Shown: positions 26,389 to 34,918, counted from the stretch's first letter. The stretch is 64,000 nt of DNA from Collinsella sp. (GCA_019419455.1 DXZW01000014.1:49074-113073), one strand, 5' to 3'. Translations and numbers: made by a program. The notes: a model not told the origin generated them from the sequence alone.

Positions 26389-27852
26389 CTACACCGGAAG
26401 CATGCCAGAGATTGCCGTTACGATCAGGCCAAAGACGACCATGAAAATGAAGAACTTCCAAATGGTCTTCCACCATTGGCCAAACGAAATCTTAGACACG
26501 GCAAGGCCGGCGACCGTCATGCCCGCCACGGGACTGATAGTGTTGATGGTCTGATTAGCAAACTGGAGCGCGGTAACGGCAGCCTCGGGATTGAGGCCCA
26601 TAAGCTCGGTCAGCGGACCCATGACGGGCATGGTGAGCGCCGCAAGTCCAGAACTCGAAGGAACCAGCAAAGAGAGCAGGCCAAGGACGATATACATAAA
26701 CGTGGTGTAGACGGCGGCGGGTGCACCGGCGAGCGCAGTAGCGAGCGCCTGGAGGATGGTGTCGATGATCATGCCGCCCTCGGCGATGACCAGAATGCCG
26801 CGAGCGATACCGATAACGATGGCGGCGTACGCAAAGTCGGCGAGACCCTTAACGAACTCCTCAGCGATCGTCTGCTGGTCAAGACCGCCCAGGATACCGG
26901 CAAGCAAGCCCATGCCAAGAAACACGGCGGAAATCTCATTCATGTACCAGCCCTGGGTAACAAGACCCCAGACGATGATGCCCATACCGCAAGCAAAATC
27001 GATAAGCACGAGCTTCTGACGGATAGTGAACTCTTCCTCGATGGAGGCATCGGTCACAGAAAACTCAACACGCTTGAGCTTATCGTCCTCGTACGTAATG
27101 GACGACTCGGGATTTTTCTTTACACGCATGGCGTAGCGCATGGCCCATGCGATACCGACGGCAGTGAAGATGACCCAAGAAACGGCGCGCAGCCACAGCT
27201 GAGGATTGCCCTCGATACCAATGATGCCTTGGGCGATCAAAACATTAAACGGGTCGATGGTCGAAGCACAATATCCCAGGTTAGGACCAAGGAAGCAGAT
27301 GATAAACGCCGTCATCGAGTCATACCCGATACCCATCATGATGGGAATGAAGATGGCATAGAACGGTAGGGCTTCCTCAGACATACCAAACGTAGTGCCG
27401 CAAATGGACAGCAGCGTCATCGTGATGGGAATGATGAGGATGTCCTTGTTCTTGAGCTTTTTAATCACACGGCTCATGCCGGCATTCAAAGCGTTGGTCT
27501 TGGTGATGATTGCGAACGATCCGCCAATCAATAAGACGAACGCAACGACATCGGCAGCCTCCTGGATGCCCTTGGTGGGCGCTTGCAGGACCGCGAAGAT
27601 ATCTTGACCCAGATTGATGGTCTCGCCGGTCTCGGAATCGGTGTAGTTCTTATCGACCTGTTCATAGGTTCCAGCAACGGCGACTTCACGCTCGCCCGCC
27701 GCTGTCGAAATTGTCTTGCGCTGATACTGACCAGAGGGAACGATCCAAGTCAGGACCGCAAAGACAACGATCAGCAAGAACATGATCGTATAGACATGCG
27801 GTAATTTGAACTTAAAACGTCTGTTTGTCTTCTTCGCCTTCGTATCTGACAT
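26389..27852 (-). CDS. YfcC-family permease
   Basis: A 487-residue integral membrane protein with about twelve hydrophobic segments, of the YfcC/ArcD-like (C4-dicarboxylate/basic amino acid) superfamily: RFKFKLPHVYTIMFLLIVVF (split here), VLTWIVPSGQYQR, FGMSEEALPFYAIFIPIM, SSSGLAALTMPVMGPL and NTISPVAGMTVAGLA. YfcC members move amino acids, peptides or carboxylates. It is the first gene of the operon, directly behind the promoter, so it should import the operon substrate, taking the place of the FrlA permease of E. coli. The start ATG 27852 follows GGAGG. Confidence 0.85.
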   Translation of the reverse strand: MSDTKAKKTNRRFKFKLPHVYTIMFLLIVVFAVLTWIVPSGQYQRKTISTAAGEREVAVAGTYEQVDKNYTDSETGETINLGQDIFAVLQAPTKGIQEAADVVAFVLLIGGSFAIITKTNALNAGMSRVIKKLKNKDILIIPITMTLLSICGTTFGMSEEALPFYAIFIPIMMGIGYDSMTAFIICFLGPNLGYCASTIDPFNVLIAQGIIGIEGNPQLWLRAVSWVIFTAVGIAWAMRYAMRVKKNPESSITYEDDKLKRVEFSVTDASIEEEFTIRQKLVLIDFACGMGIIVWGLVTQGWYMNEISAVFLGMGLLAGILGGLDQQTIAEEFVKGLADFAYAAIVIGIARGILVIAEGGMIIDTILQALATALAGAPAAVYTTFMYIVLGLLSLLVPSSSGLAALTMPVMGPLTELMGLNPEAAVTALQFANQTINTISPVAGMTVAGLAVSKISFGQWWKTIWKFFIFMVVFGLIVTAISGMLPV

Positions 27853-27912
27853 AGATACCTCCAAAGAACTCGAGACTGCATCGCATCTCGCTTCAACGCT
27901 TGCACAAGGCAA

Positions 27913-27931
27913 ACGTTCTATGACGTTCTAT
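27913..27931. promoter_or_regulatory. Direct-repeat operator at the operon start
   Basis: ACGTTCTAT occurs at 27913-27921 and again at 27923-27931, a 10-bp period. It also reads as overlapping inverted repeats (AACGT..ACGTT, TCTAT..ATAGA). It lies just downstream of the predicted -10 box, where a repressor such as the adjacent GntR protein would act. Confidence 0.5.
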
Positions 27932-27960
27932 AGATTACCAGCAGCTTTTCTCGTCATCAA
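27932..27960 (-). promoter_or_regulatory. Predicted promoter of the Amadori-type operon
   Basis: On the minus strand a -35 box TTGATG and a -10 box TAATCT are separated by 17 nt. The operator-like repeat follows directly and the permease start is about 80 nt downstream. Confidence 0.6.
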
Positions 27961-28022
27961 GATAATTTCAAACTGATTGCCGCAACGCGGTTGAACGGTT
28001 GCGTTTGCGCCGTGAACGGTAT

Positions 28023-28056
28023 GGAAACGCCCGGTGAGATGATCCACCGGGCGTCT
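28023..28056 (-). terminator. Hairpin after the GntR gene
   Basis: ACGCCCGGTGGA pairs with TCACCGGGCGT on the minus strand, 15 nt after the stop. The T run is short (GTTTCC), so termination may be incomplete and allow some read-through toward the operon. Confidence 0.6.
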
Positions 28057-28070
28057 CCATTCGCAATGTC

Positions 28071-28814
28071 CTAGATGTCAAAAACGTAGCGAGACCCAAC
28101 GATCCGCTGACGACCGATGATAAACGGCCGCCGCTGCTCATCAAAGAAGAAGGCTTCCATATAAAACAAGGGTTCGCCAACGGGAACCGCCAGCAACCGA
28201 GCGACCTCGGGCGATGCGCACGCGATCTCGAGCGTGCACGGGTCGGTAAACGCAGGCGTCCGCCCCGTCCGGTTGCGCACGAACTCAAAAATGGATTGGT
28301 TAGATAGAGGCGCCGTTGATAGATAGGCGTTGTCCTCGTAAACGTATATGTTGTTCTCAAGCATGACAGGGACGCCATCGGCAGTACGCACGCGCTCAAC
28401 GCAAATCAAGTCAGTTCCAACGGGAACACCAAAGAACTGTGCTTCGGTGGAATCCGCCGGCAGTATCTTTCTCGAAATGACACACGCCCCCGGTTCCATT
28501 CCGCTAGCGCGGCATGCGTCCGAAAAACTCTGGACGTCATCCTTCTGGCGAATCTTGCGCTTGAGCTTGGGGGCATTGACAAACGTGCCTTTCCCCTGTC
28601 GCTTCGTTAGATAGCCCTGTTGGACGAGCTCCTCAATAGCGCGTCGCACGGTAACGCGGCCAACTTTATAGCTCTCAGCCAATTCGAATTCGTTGGGTAT
28701 CCGCGCACCTGCCTTGTAGGCACCGGAGTTGATTTCGTTTTTAATGATATCAATGACCTGTTGGTACAGCGGTATCGCTGCTTTACCGTCAGTTAGCCCT
28801 TCAGTCGGTGGCAT
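28071..28814 (-). CDS. GntR/HutC-family regulator of the downstream operon
   Basis: A 247-residue regulator. Residues about 14-82 are a GntR winged helix (IPLYQQVIDIIKNEINSG, then IPNEFELAESYKVGRVTVRRAIEELVQQGYL and RQGKGTFV). Residues about 100-245 are a UTRA ligand-binding domain (TDLICVERVRTADGVPVMLENNIY, then LFYMEAFFFDEQRRPFIIGR). FrlR of E. coli is of the same type. It probably senses a phosphorylated sugar-amine and represses the operon starting at 27852. It lies on the same strand with a hairpin between, so its expression can be uncoupled. Confidence 0.88.
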   Translation of the reverse strand: MPPTEGLTDGKAAIPLYQQVIDIIKNEINSGAYKAGARIPNEFELAESYKVGRVTVRRAIEELVQQGYLTKRQGKGTFVNAPKLKRKIRQKDDVQSFSDACRASGMEPGACVISRKILPADSTEAQFFGVPVGTDLICVERVRTADGVPVMLENNIYVYEDNAYLSTAPLSNQSIFEFVRNRTGRTPAFTDPCTLEIACASPEVARLLAVPVGEPLFYMEAFFFDEQRRPFIIGRQRIVGSRYVFDI

Positions 28815-28841
28815 ATACCCTCTCCCAGCGCAATTACGTCT

Positions 28842-28880
28842 AAAACGGGCTTAAGGGCATTCAACAAGTCCTTAAGCCCG
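28842..28880 (-). terminator. Terminator of the HAD hydrolase gene
   Basis: CGGGCTTAAGG pairs with CCCTTAAGCCCG on the minus strand, followed by TTTTAG. It lies about 85 nt after the HAD gene and before the GntR start. Confidence 0.75.
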
Positions 28881-28964
28881 CATTAGCTTAAAGTATGCTA
28901 GGTGTCGCACCAAAATGTCGGGTATTTACTCATCGGACCCGAAAAACGCGCAACTAACGCGCTC

Positions 28965-29624
28965 TTACGCGAGTTCCAGCAGGTCCGGCAGCTGATCGAT
29001 AATCTTATCCGCGGCGTCCTGACTAAAGCCAAAGCGCTCCTCGCGCTTGGCGATGACTGTCAGACCGGCGCGCTTGCCGGCAGTGATGCCAGGCACCGAA
29101 TCCTCAACGCAGCAGCAGCGATTCGCGGGCAGCCCCAGCAGGTCCAGCGCATGCAGGTAGATGTCGGGCTCGGGCTTACTCTCCTTAAACTGCTCGCCGC
29201 TCACCACATACTCAAAGGCATCCGACAGCCCGCACGCGTTGAGCACTTCCTCGATGCTATCCATGGGAGACGAGCTGGCAAGCGCCACGCGAACGCCACG
29301 GCGCGGCAGCTCTCGAATCGTATCCACAGCGCCTGGGTTAATCAAAGCCTGATAGTCGCGCGGACGCTTATGCGCCCACTCGTCCCAACGGGCCAACGCT
29401 TCCTCGCCAGTGAAATGCCCCTTACCGGCGCGCTCAAACCAATCGACCAGCATATGCAGGAAGAACTGATGCGAGGTACCGACTTGCCCATTCAACTCCT
29501 CTTGAGTCAGGTTAAGCCCAAGCTCCTTGGCAAACGCGGCAGTCTCGCCCAGGTAGTAATACTCGGTATCGACAATGACACCGTCCATGTCAAAGATAAC
29601 GGCGTCGAACGGAAATGCGGACAC
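28965..29624 (-). CDS. HAD-family hydrolase, beta-phosphoglucomutase-like
   Basis: A 219-residue HAD phosphatase or phosphomutase. Seen: VIFDMDGVIVDTE with both catalytic Asp, VALASSSPMDS (motif 2 Ser), GEQFKESKPEPDIYLHA with the motif 3 Lys, and CVEDSVPGITAGKRAG with the acidic motif 4. It has a helical cap of the subclass I type. Members act on small sugar phosphates. The start is GTG 29624 behind GGGAGGG; the longer frame runs through a terminator and is rejected. Confidence 0.85.
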   Translation of the reverse strand: MSAFPFDAVIFDMDGVIVDTEYYYLGETAAFAKELGLNLTQEELNGQVGTSHQFFLHMLVDWFERAGKGHFTGEEALARWDEWAHKRPRDYQALINPGAVDTIRELPRRGVRVALASSSPMDSIEEVLNACGLSDAFEYVVSGEQFKESKPEPDIYLHALDLLGLPANRCCCVEDSVPGITAGKRAGLTVIAKREERFGFSQDAADKIIDQLPDLLELA

Positions 29625-29640
29625 GGCACCCTCCCTAACA

Positions 29641-29668
29641 AAAGGGCGCCCGCAAGCAGGCGCCCAAA
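29641..29668 (-). terminator. Terminator of the Cof-type phosphatase gene
   Basis: GGGCGCC arms around TGCTTGC, followed by CTTTTG on the minus strand, 20 nt after the stop at 29689. Confidence 0.7.
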
Positions 29669-29688
29669 CCATGCATTAATCGGCGATT

Positions 29689-30531
29689 CTAACCCAGCAG
29701 CTTATCCAGCGCCACTGCAATACCGTCTTCGTTGTTATTGGCGGTTACCATCTGGGCAACTGCCTTAACCTCATCGACGGCGTTGCCCATGGCAACACCG
29801 GTGCCGGCCCACTCAATCATGGACTTGTCGTTCTGGCCGTCGCCAAACGAGACGACCTCGCTGGCATCGATACCGAGCTTGGGCAGGGCACCCTCGAGCG
29901 CACGGGCTTTGTCGATACCGGGCGCCGTGTACTCAAAGTACCAGTCGGCCGTAAACATGCCCGAAAGCGTCTGGGTAAAGGGCGCATACATCTCCTCGTA
30001 ATGCGCCTGCAGGTAGGTCGGATCACCCGCCGTCAGCAGCTTGTCCACGGGATAAGTGTCCACGACCTCATGCAAGCTCTCGACCTCGCGAATCTTAAGA
30101 TCGCACGCATCGCGCTCATACTTGACGATATTCTTCTGCAAGCCGTCAGGCAGCGTGATCATGCAATGGTACGAGTCCTCGACGTGCAAATCGCGACCGA
30201 GCGAAATCATAGGGATCACGTCGAAATTGCGCAGATGATCAATCAGACGGTGCAGCTCGTCAGCCGGCATGGCCTGGTCAAAAAGGACCTCATCGGTCTG
30301 AGCGTCGACCACATGCGCGCCATTAAAGGCAACTAGCAGACCGTCATGGTTTTGAAGGTCGAGCTCCTGCGCCAAGGCGTGCAACCCCCATGCGGGACGG
30401 CCCGAAGCCAAGATGAGCTTAATGCCCGACTCCTGCGTCGCGAGCAGCTTCTCGCGCGTACGCGGGCTGATGACCTTTTGATCGTTGGTGAGCGTACCGT
30501 CGATATCCATTGCGATGGCTTTGATTGCCAT
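29689..30531 (-). CDS. Cof-type HAD phosphatase
   Basis: A 280-residue HAD subclass IIB phosphatase: AIAMDIDGTLTNDQKVIS, LILASGRPAWG, and the C-terminal VVSFGDGQNDKSMIEWAGTGVAMGNA with a large alpha/beta cap between. Family members dephosphorylate sugar phosphates, flavin or pyridoxal phosphates; specificity is not predictable. The start ATG 30531 follows GGGAGG. Confidence 0.88.
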   Translation of the reverse strand: MAIKAIAMDIDGTLTNDQKVISPRTREKLLATQESGIKLILASGRPAWGLHALAQELDLQNHDGLLVAFNGAHVVDAQTDEVLFDQAMPADELHRLIDHLRNFDVIPMISLGRDLHVEDSYHCMITLPDGLQKNIVKYERDACDLKIREVESLHEVVDTYPVDKLLTAGDPTYLQAHYEEMYAPFTQTLSGMFTADWYFEYTAPGIDKARALEGALPKLGIDASEVVSFGDGQNDKSMIEWAGTGVAMGNAVDEVKAVAQMVTANNNEDGIAVALDKLLG

Positions 30532-30703
30532 ATATGCCTCCCTGTCATTGAACAACCTTGTCTGAGCCATCATACAGAACACCCACGGCGGCGCTGTTTG
30601 CAACGGGAAAAATGTCATATTGTCCCAAACATGAACGGCGCGCCTTCGACGATTGCGATGCCCGTCGAGGCGCCTCCCGATACATTCCATCCTATCCAAA
30701 TAG

Positions 30704-30739
30704 CAAGGGGCCCGTATCCCAACGGATACGGGCCCCTTT
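30704..30739 (-). terminator. Long GC-rich hairpin after pgi
   Basis: GGGGCCCGTATCC pairs perfectly with GGATACGGGCCCC around a 4-nt loop, 28 nt after the pgi stop on the minus strand. The T run is weak. Confidence 0.7.
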
Positions 30740-30767
30740 CAGCCATAAGCCAACTCAGCCGTAAAGA

Positions 30768-32462
30768 CTACTTGCGATGAGCGCGATAGAACTCGATGAG
30801 CGCCTGGGTCGAAGCGTCCTGCTCGGCCTTGGCGGCGTCGTCGTGGAAGGCCGGGGTGATCTGCTTGGCAAGCTGCTTGCCCAGCTCGACGCCCCACTGG
30901 TCGTAGGAGTCGATGCCCCAGACCGTGCCCTCGACAAACGTGATGTGCTCGTACAGGGCGATGAGCTCGCCGAGTGCGAACGGGGTCAGCGTGTCGCCGA
31001 AGATCGAGGTCGTCGGACGGTTGCCCTCAAAGCAGCGGGCCGGGACGATCTGCTCGGGCGTGCCCTCGGCACGAACCTCGTCGGCCGTCTTACCAAAGGC
31101 GAGCGCCTTGGTCTGGGCCAGGAAGTTGCCCAGGAACAGCTCGTGGACGTCCTGGCCGCTGTCGGTTGCGGGGTTGGCAGTGTTGGCGAAAGCGATAAAG
31201 TCGGCCGGGACCACCACGGTGCCCTGGTGCAGCAGCTGGTAGAAGGCGTGCTGACCGTTGGTACCGGGCTCGCCCCAGAAGATCTCACCGGTATCGGAGG
31301 TCACAGCGCTGCCGTCCCAGCGGACGTGCTTGCCGTTGGACTCCATGGTGAGCTGTTGCAGGTAGGCCGGGAAGCGGTGCAGATACTGGCAGTACGGCAG
31401 CACGGCGTGGCTCTTGGAACCGAAGAAGTTGACGTACCAGACGTTGAGCAGGCCCATCAGCGCGACGGCGTTGTTCTCGAGCGGGGTGTTGCAGAAGTAC
31501 TCGTCGATGGCGTGGAAGCCCTCAAGGAACTGCTGGAAGCGCTCGGGGCCGAGCACGACGATCAGCGACAGGCCCACGGCGGAGTCGACAGAGTAGCGGC
31601 CGCCGACCCAGTTCCAGAAACCAAAAGCGTTGGCGGGGTCGATGCCGAAGGCCTCGACCTTCTCGAGTGCGGTGGAAACGGCGACAAAGTGCTTGGCCAC
31701 GGCCTCGGCGTTCTGCTCATCGGAGCCGTCGATGGCACCCTGAGCCTTGAGCTGCTCGAGCATCCAGGTCTTGACCTCACGAGCGTTGGTGAGGGTCTCG
31801 AGCGTGGTGAAAGTCTTGGAGACGATAGTCACGAGCGTGGTCTCGGGATCGAGGCCCTTGAGCTTCTCTGCCTGATCGTTGGGGTCGATGTTGGAGATGT
31901 AGCGGCAGTCAATACCGGCGTCGGCGTAGGGACGCAGGGCCTCGTAGGCCATGACCGGGCCCAGATCGGAGCCGCCGATGCCGATGGACACCAGGTGCTC
32001 GATCTTTTTGCCGGTAACACCCTTCCACTCACCGGAGCGCACGCGCTCGGCGAAGGCATACATGCGGTCGAGAACCTCGTGCACGTCGGCGACGACGTCC
32101 TGGCCGTCGACGATGAGCTGGCCCTTCTCGCTTGCCGGGCGGCGCAGCGCGGTGTGCAGGACGGCGCGGTCCTCGGTGGTGTTGATGTGCTCGCCGGAGA
32201 ACATGGCGTCGCGGCGCTCCTCGAGCTTCACCTCGCGGGCAAGATCGCACAGCAGCTTGACGGTCTCATCAGTCACCAGGTTCTTGGACAGGTCGAAGTG
32301 CAGGTCACCGGCGTCAAAGCTCAGCTTGTTCACGCGCTCGGCATCGGCGGCGAACCAGGCCTTGAGGTCGATACCCTCGGCCTCGAGCTTCTCCTGATGG
32401 GCCTCGAGCGCCTTCCAAGCGGCAGTCGACGTAGCATCGATAGGTGCGGCAACAGTTGCCAT
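30768..32462 (-). CDS. pgi: Glucose-6-phosphate isomerase
   Basis: A 564-residue phosphoglucose isomerase interconverting glucose 6-phosphate and fructose 6-phosphate. Seen: IGIGGSDLGPVMAYEAL, the first signature region GGRYSVDSAVGLSLIV, the Glu region WGEPGTNGQHAFYQLLHQG, and the second signature DQWGVELGKQLAKQI. It is of the long type (about 550 residues). The start ATG 32462 follows GAGGA; an upstream in-frame ATG lies before the ribosome binding site. It would also use glucose 6-phosphate released by the frl-type deglycase. Confidence 0.95.
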   Translation of the reverse strand: MATVAAPIDATSTAAWKALEAHQEKLEAEGIDLKAWFAADAERVNKLSFDAGDLHFDLSKNLVTDETVKLLCDLAREVKLEERRDAMFSGEHINTTEDRAVLHTALRRPASEKGQLIVDGQDVVADVHEVLDRMYAFAERVRSGEWKGVTGKKIEHLVSIGIGGSDLGPVMAYEALRPYADAGIDCRYISNIDPNDQAEKLKGLDPETTLVTIVSKTFTTLETLTNAREVKTWMLEQLKAQGAIDGSDEQNAEAVAKHFVAVSTALEKVEAFGIDPANAFGFWNWVGGRYSVDSAVGLSLIVVLGPERFQQFLEGFHAIDEYFCNTPLENNAVALMGLLNVWYVNFFGSKSHAVLPYCQYLHRFPAYLQQLTMESNGKHVRWDGSAVTSDTGEIFWGEPGTNGQHAFYQLLHQGTVVVPADFIAFANTANPATDSGQDVHELFLGNFLAQTKALAFGKTADEVRAEGTPEQIVPARCFEGNRPTTSIFGDTLTPFALGELIALYEHITFVEGTVWGIDSYDQWGVELGKQLAKQITPAFHDDAAKAEQDASTQALIEFYRAHRK

Positions 32463-32587
32463 AGAGTCCTCCTCAGCATACGGGCGCACGCCTCCATGCG
32501 CCCGGACATTCAGATGCCACTATTCTAGCGCAGGTCAAGACTATAATCAGCGAGCGTTGCCAATCGGCCCCCAAACGGCAACCGACC

Positions 32588-32652
32588 AAAAAGGGACAGG
32601 TTTAATTTGGCAGGTCAAACGCTTTACCAATCAAAAATAACCTATCCCTTTA
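32588..32652. repeat. Imperfect hairpin carrying the AAAGGGACAGGTT motif
   Basis: AAAGGGACAGGTT at 32590-32602 pairs with AACCTATCCCTTT near 32639-32651 with one mismatch. A related arm AAACCTGTCCCTTTT lies at 33315-33329 beyond the next gene, in opposite orientation, so the gene 32662-33189 is flanked by inverted copies. Confidence 0.5.
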
Positions 32653-32661
32653 TGCCAAATA

Positions 32662-33189
32662 TTAGGCCGCGGCGCAGACGCTACCGAGCAACTCACGCAG
32701 AGGAGACCCGATGCCCTCCAGCAGCTCGGGCGCGATGATGGCAAAAACGGGAACCTCGCCGGCGCCCACGACGACAGGCACCTTGCCCTCCGAGACAATG
32801 CATCCATAAGGGACAAAGCCGTCTTCGCCGGCATCGAGCGCCGCCATGCGACGCGCGAGCTCGCGCGCAAAGCTGGCAGTATCGGCATCGCCAATCGCCA
32901 GGACAAAGTCCACGCCTTCGTCGGTCGCCAGGGCCACGGCTTCGTCGATCAGCTCGTCTCCCCCGGCACCCTCAACCGAGCCGCAGCGGAAAAGTACACG
33001 CTCGAGTAGGGCTCGATCAAGCGAGCCAAGTGCCGCCGAGACAAGTTCATCGCGCGTATGCTTGTCGCCGCCCAACACGACCAACGCCTTGGTGCCGCCA
33101 TAGTGGGCAACCAATCGTCCGCACCAGCGAGCCACGTCTCCATCCGCAACAAGGCGCGTCGGCATACCAAACCCATAGTTGACCATCAT
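32662..33189 (-). CDS. Lone N-terminal domain of an iron-containing alcohol dehydrogenase-like protein
   Basis: A protein of about 175 residues (start ATG 33189 behind AAGGG; longer starts up to 33237 possible). It matches only the N-terminal Rossmann-like domain of iron-containing alcohol dehydrogenases: VNYGFGMPTRLV (usual F-x-x-P-T-x-I-x-F-G), VAHYGGTKALVVLGGD, DELIDEAVALATDEGVDFVLAIGDADTASFARELA. The NAD-phosphate loop G-G-G-S is changed to IGDADT, and the C-terminal iron-binding helical domain is absent. It may be a decayed dehydrogenase, or a family of single-domain proteins. Function unknown. Confidence 0.6.
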   Translation of the reverse strand: MMVNYGFGMPTRLVADGDVARWCGRLVAHYGGTKALVVLGGDKHTRDELVSAALGSLDRALLERVLFRCGSVEGAGGDELIDEAVALATDEGVDFVLAIGDADTASFARELARRMAALDAGEDGFVPYGCIVSEGKVPVVVGAGEVPVFAIIAPELLEGIGSPLRELLGSVCAAA

Positions 33190-33338
33190 TCCCACAACCC
33201 TTCCGTGCATGTAGGCCGTATCGATCGTTAGGCTCATGCTACGAAGGGAGCTTTTCCGAGCTGTTTCGCGCTCTTTAGGGCTGCGTTAAAACCCAATTCA
33301 TAACCGACCAAAACAAACCTGTCCCTTTTCGGCAGGTT

Positions 33339-33367
33339 TTGACGATGTCTGGGCGAGCGGGTATTAT
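33339..33367 (+). promoter_or_regulatory. Predicted promoter of the Y-family polymerase gene
   Basis: TTGACG (33339-33344) and TATTAT (33362-33367) are separated by exactly 17 nt; the start codon is about 45 nt downstream. Confidence 0.75.
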
Positions 33368-33398
33368 CGAACAGGTATTCGATAAGAACATGTGTTTG
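33368..33398 (+). promoter_or_regulatory. Two LexA/DinR-like SOS boxes
   Basis: CGAACAGGTATTCG at 33368-33381 directly abuts the -10 box. GAACATGTGTTTG at 33386-33398 fits the Gram-positive SOS consensus GAAC-RNRY-GTTY. Both lie between promoter and start codon of a translesion polymerase gene. Confidence 0.7.
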
Positions 33399-33412
33399 AT
33401 GGGAGGGCACGG

Positions 33413-34918
33413 GTGGAGCACGGGCAACATACCTATATCTGCATCGACCTTAAGACGTTCTACGCCAGTGTCGAGTGCGTCGACCGCGGGCTCGACCCAC
33501 TCACGACATGCCTGGTCGTTGCCGACGAATCGCGCGGGCGCACGACCATCTGCCTCGCCATCACGCAGGCTATGAAAGACCTCGGCATCCACAACCGCTG
33601 CCGTCTGTTCGAGATTCCCGATGGCATCGACTACATCAAGGCCGTACCGCGCATGCAGCACTACATGGAGGTGTCGGCGCAAATCTACGGTATCTACCTG
33701 GAATACGTCAGTCCGCAAGACATTCACGTCTACTCAATTGACGAGTGCTTTATCGACGTGACACCCTATCTGGACCTCTATCACACCGATGCGGAAGACT
33801 TCGCCTGCATGCTGCGCGACGAGGTCCTCGCGCGCACCGGCATCACGGCGACGGTCGGCATCGGCCCCAACCTATTCCAGGCCAAGGTAGCACTCGATAT
33901 CACCGCCAAGCACGTGCCCAGTCGCATCGGCAAACTCGACGACGAGACCTTTCGCAAGGAGATCTGGCCCCATCGCCCCATCGCCGACATCTGGGGCATC
34001 GGCCCCGGCGTGGCGGCCCGTCTCGAAAAGTACGGCGTCTACGACCTGATGGGCGTCGCCGCGCTCGACGAAAACCTGCTTTACGATGAGCTCGGCGTCA
34101 ATGCCGAGTATCTGATCGACCACGCCTTCGGGCGTGAGCCGACAACCATCGCCGATATCCAAGCCTATCGCCCGCAAGCGACCTCGACCACCACAGGGCA
34201 GGTGCTCTCGAAGGGCTATGCCTACGAGCAGGCCTACACCGTCTTGCGTGAAATGGTCGATGCCGCCGTACTGGACTTGGTCGATAAGCACGTGGTCTGC
34301 GACAGCATCTCGCTCTTTGTGGGCTACGCAAGCGAGCGCGCCGACATACGCCGCCTCGACGCCAGCGGCACGGCGCAGTATATAGACGGCTGCGGACACC
34401 TGCGCTCGAGCACGTCGAGTATCGAACCCACCGCAACCGCCGGTCCCGAGCTCGCGCCCCGTGCACCCAAGCCCGTCCAGCGCGATGACGAACGGCGCCG
34501 TCTGGTGCGCGAGGCGCAGGCAATCGATGGCATCTTTGTGGGCGAACACGGCGGCAAACCGCGCGGTGGCTATGCTGCCCTCTTTGCGCACTCCAACGCC
34601 TCGCGCAAGCTGCCCGAGCGCACCAATTCGTTTAAGAAGATCATGGGGTATTTCGATGACCTTTGGGCACAAACGGTCGACCCCAAGCGACCGGTCAAGC
34701 GTATCAATCTGGGATTTGGCAACCTCATGCCCGAGGAATTTGCCACCATCGATCTGTTCAGCGATATCGAGGCCGATGAGCGCGAGCGCGACCTGGCGCG
34801 CGCCGTCCTGGCCGTGAAAGGCAAGTACGGCAAAAACGCGCTCGTCAAGGGATTAAGCTTTACCGCCGGCGCCACCGCGCGCGAACGCAACGACCAAGTT
34901 GGAGGGCACCGTGCCTAA
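33413..34918 (+). CDS. Y-family translesion DNA polymerase (UmuC/DinB type)
   Basis: A 501-residue error-prone polymerase. Seen: the first metal motif YICIDLKTFYASVECV near the N-terminus, the steric region SRGRTTICLAITQAMKDLG, the catalytic YSIDECFIDVTPYL, a helix-hairpin-helix segment ADIWGIGPGVAARLEKYGV, and a little-finger/C-terminal region. It is longer than DinB and resembles UmuC-like polymerases of Gram-positive bacteria. The start GTG 33413 (VEHGQHTY) follows GGGAGGG. It overlaps the YolD-like gene by 8 nt. SOS control is suggested by the two boxes upstream. Confidence 0.9.
   Translation: MEHGQHTYICIDLKTFYASVECVDRGLDPLTTCLVVADESRGRTTICLAITQAMKDLGIHNRCRLFEIPDGIDYIKAVPRMQHYMEVSAQIYGIYLEYVSPQDIHVYSIDECFIDVTPYLDLYHTDAEDFACMLRDEVLARTGITATVGIGPNLFQAKVALDITAKHVPSRIGKLDDETFRKEIWPHRPIADIWGIGPGVAARLEKYGVYDLMGVAALDENLLYDELGVNAEYLIDHAFGREPTTIADIQAYRPQATSTTTGQVLSKGYAYEQAYTVLREMVDAAVLDLVDKHVVCDSISLFVGYASERADIRRLDASGTAQYIDGCGHLRSSTSSIEPTATAGPELAPRAPKPVQRDDERRRLVREAQAIDGIFVGEHGGKPRGGYAALFAHSNASRKLPERTNSFKKIMGYFDDLWAQTVDPKRPVKRINLGFGNLMPEEFATIDLFSDIEADERERDLARAVLAVKGKYGKNALVKGLSFTAGATARERNDQVGGHRA

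Noticed and set aside
30777..32528. Long plus-strand frame opposite pgi
   Set aside because: Antisense shadow of pgi, which has both isomerase signatures; no ribosome binding site or recognisable protein.
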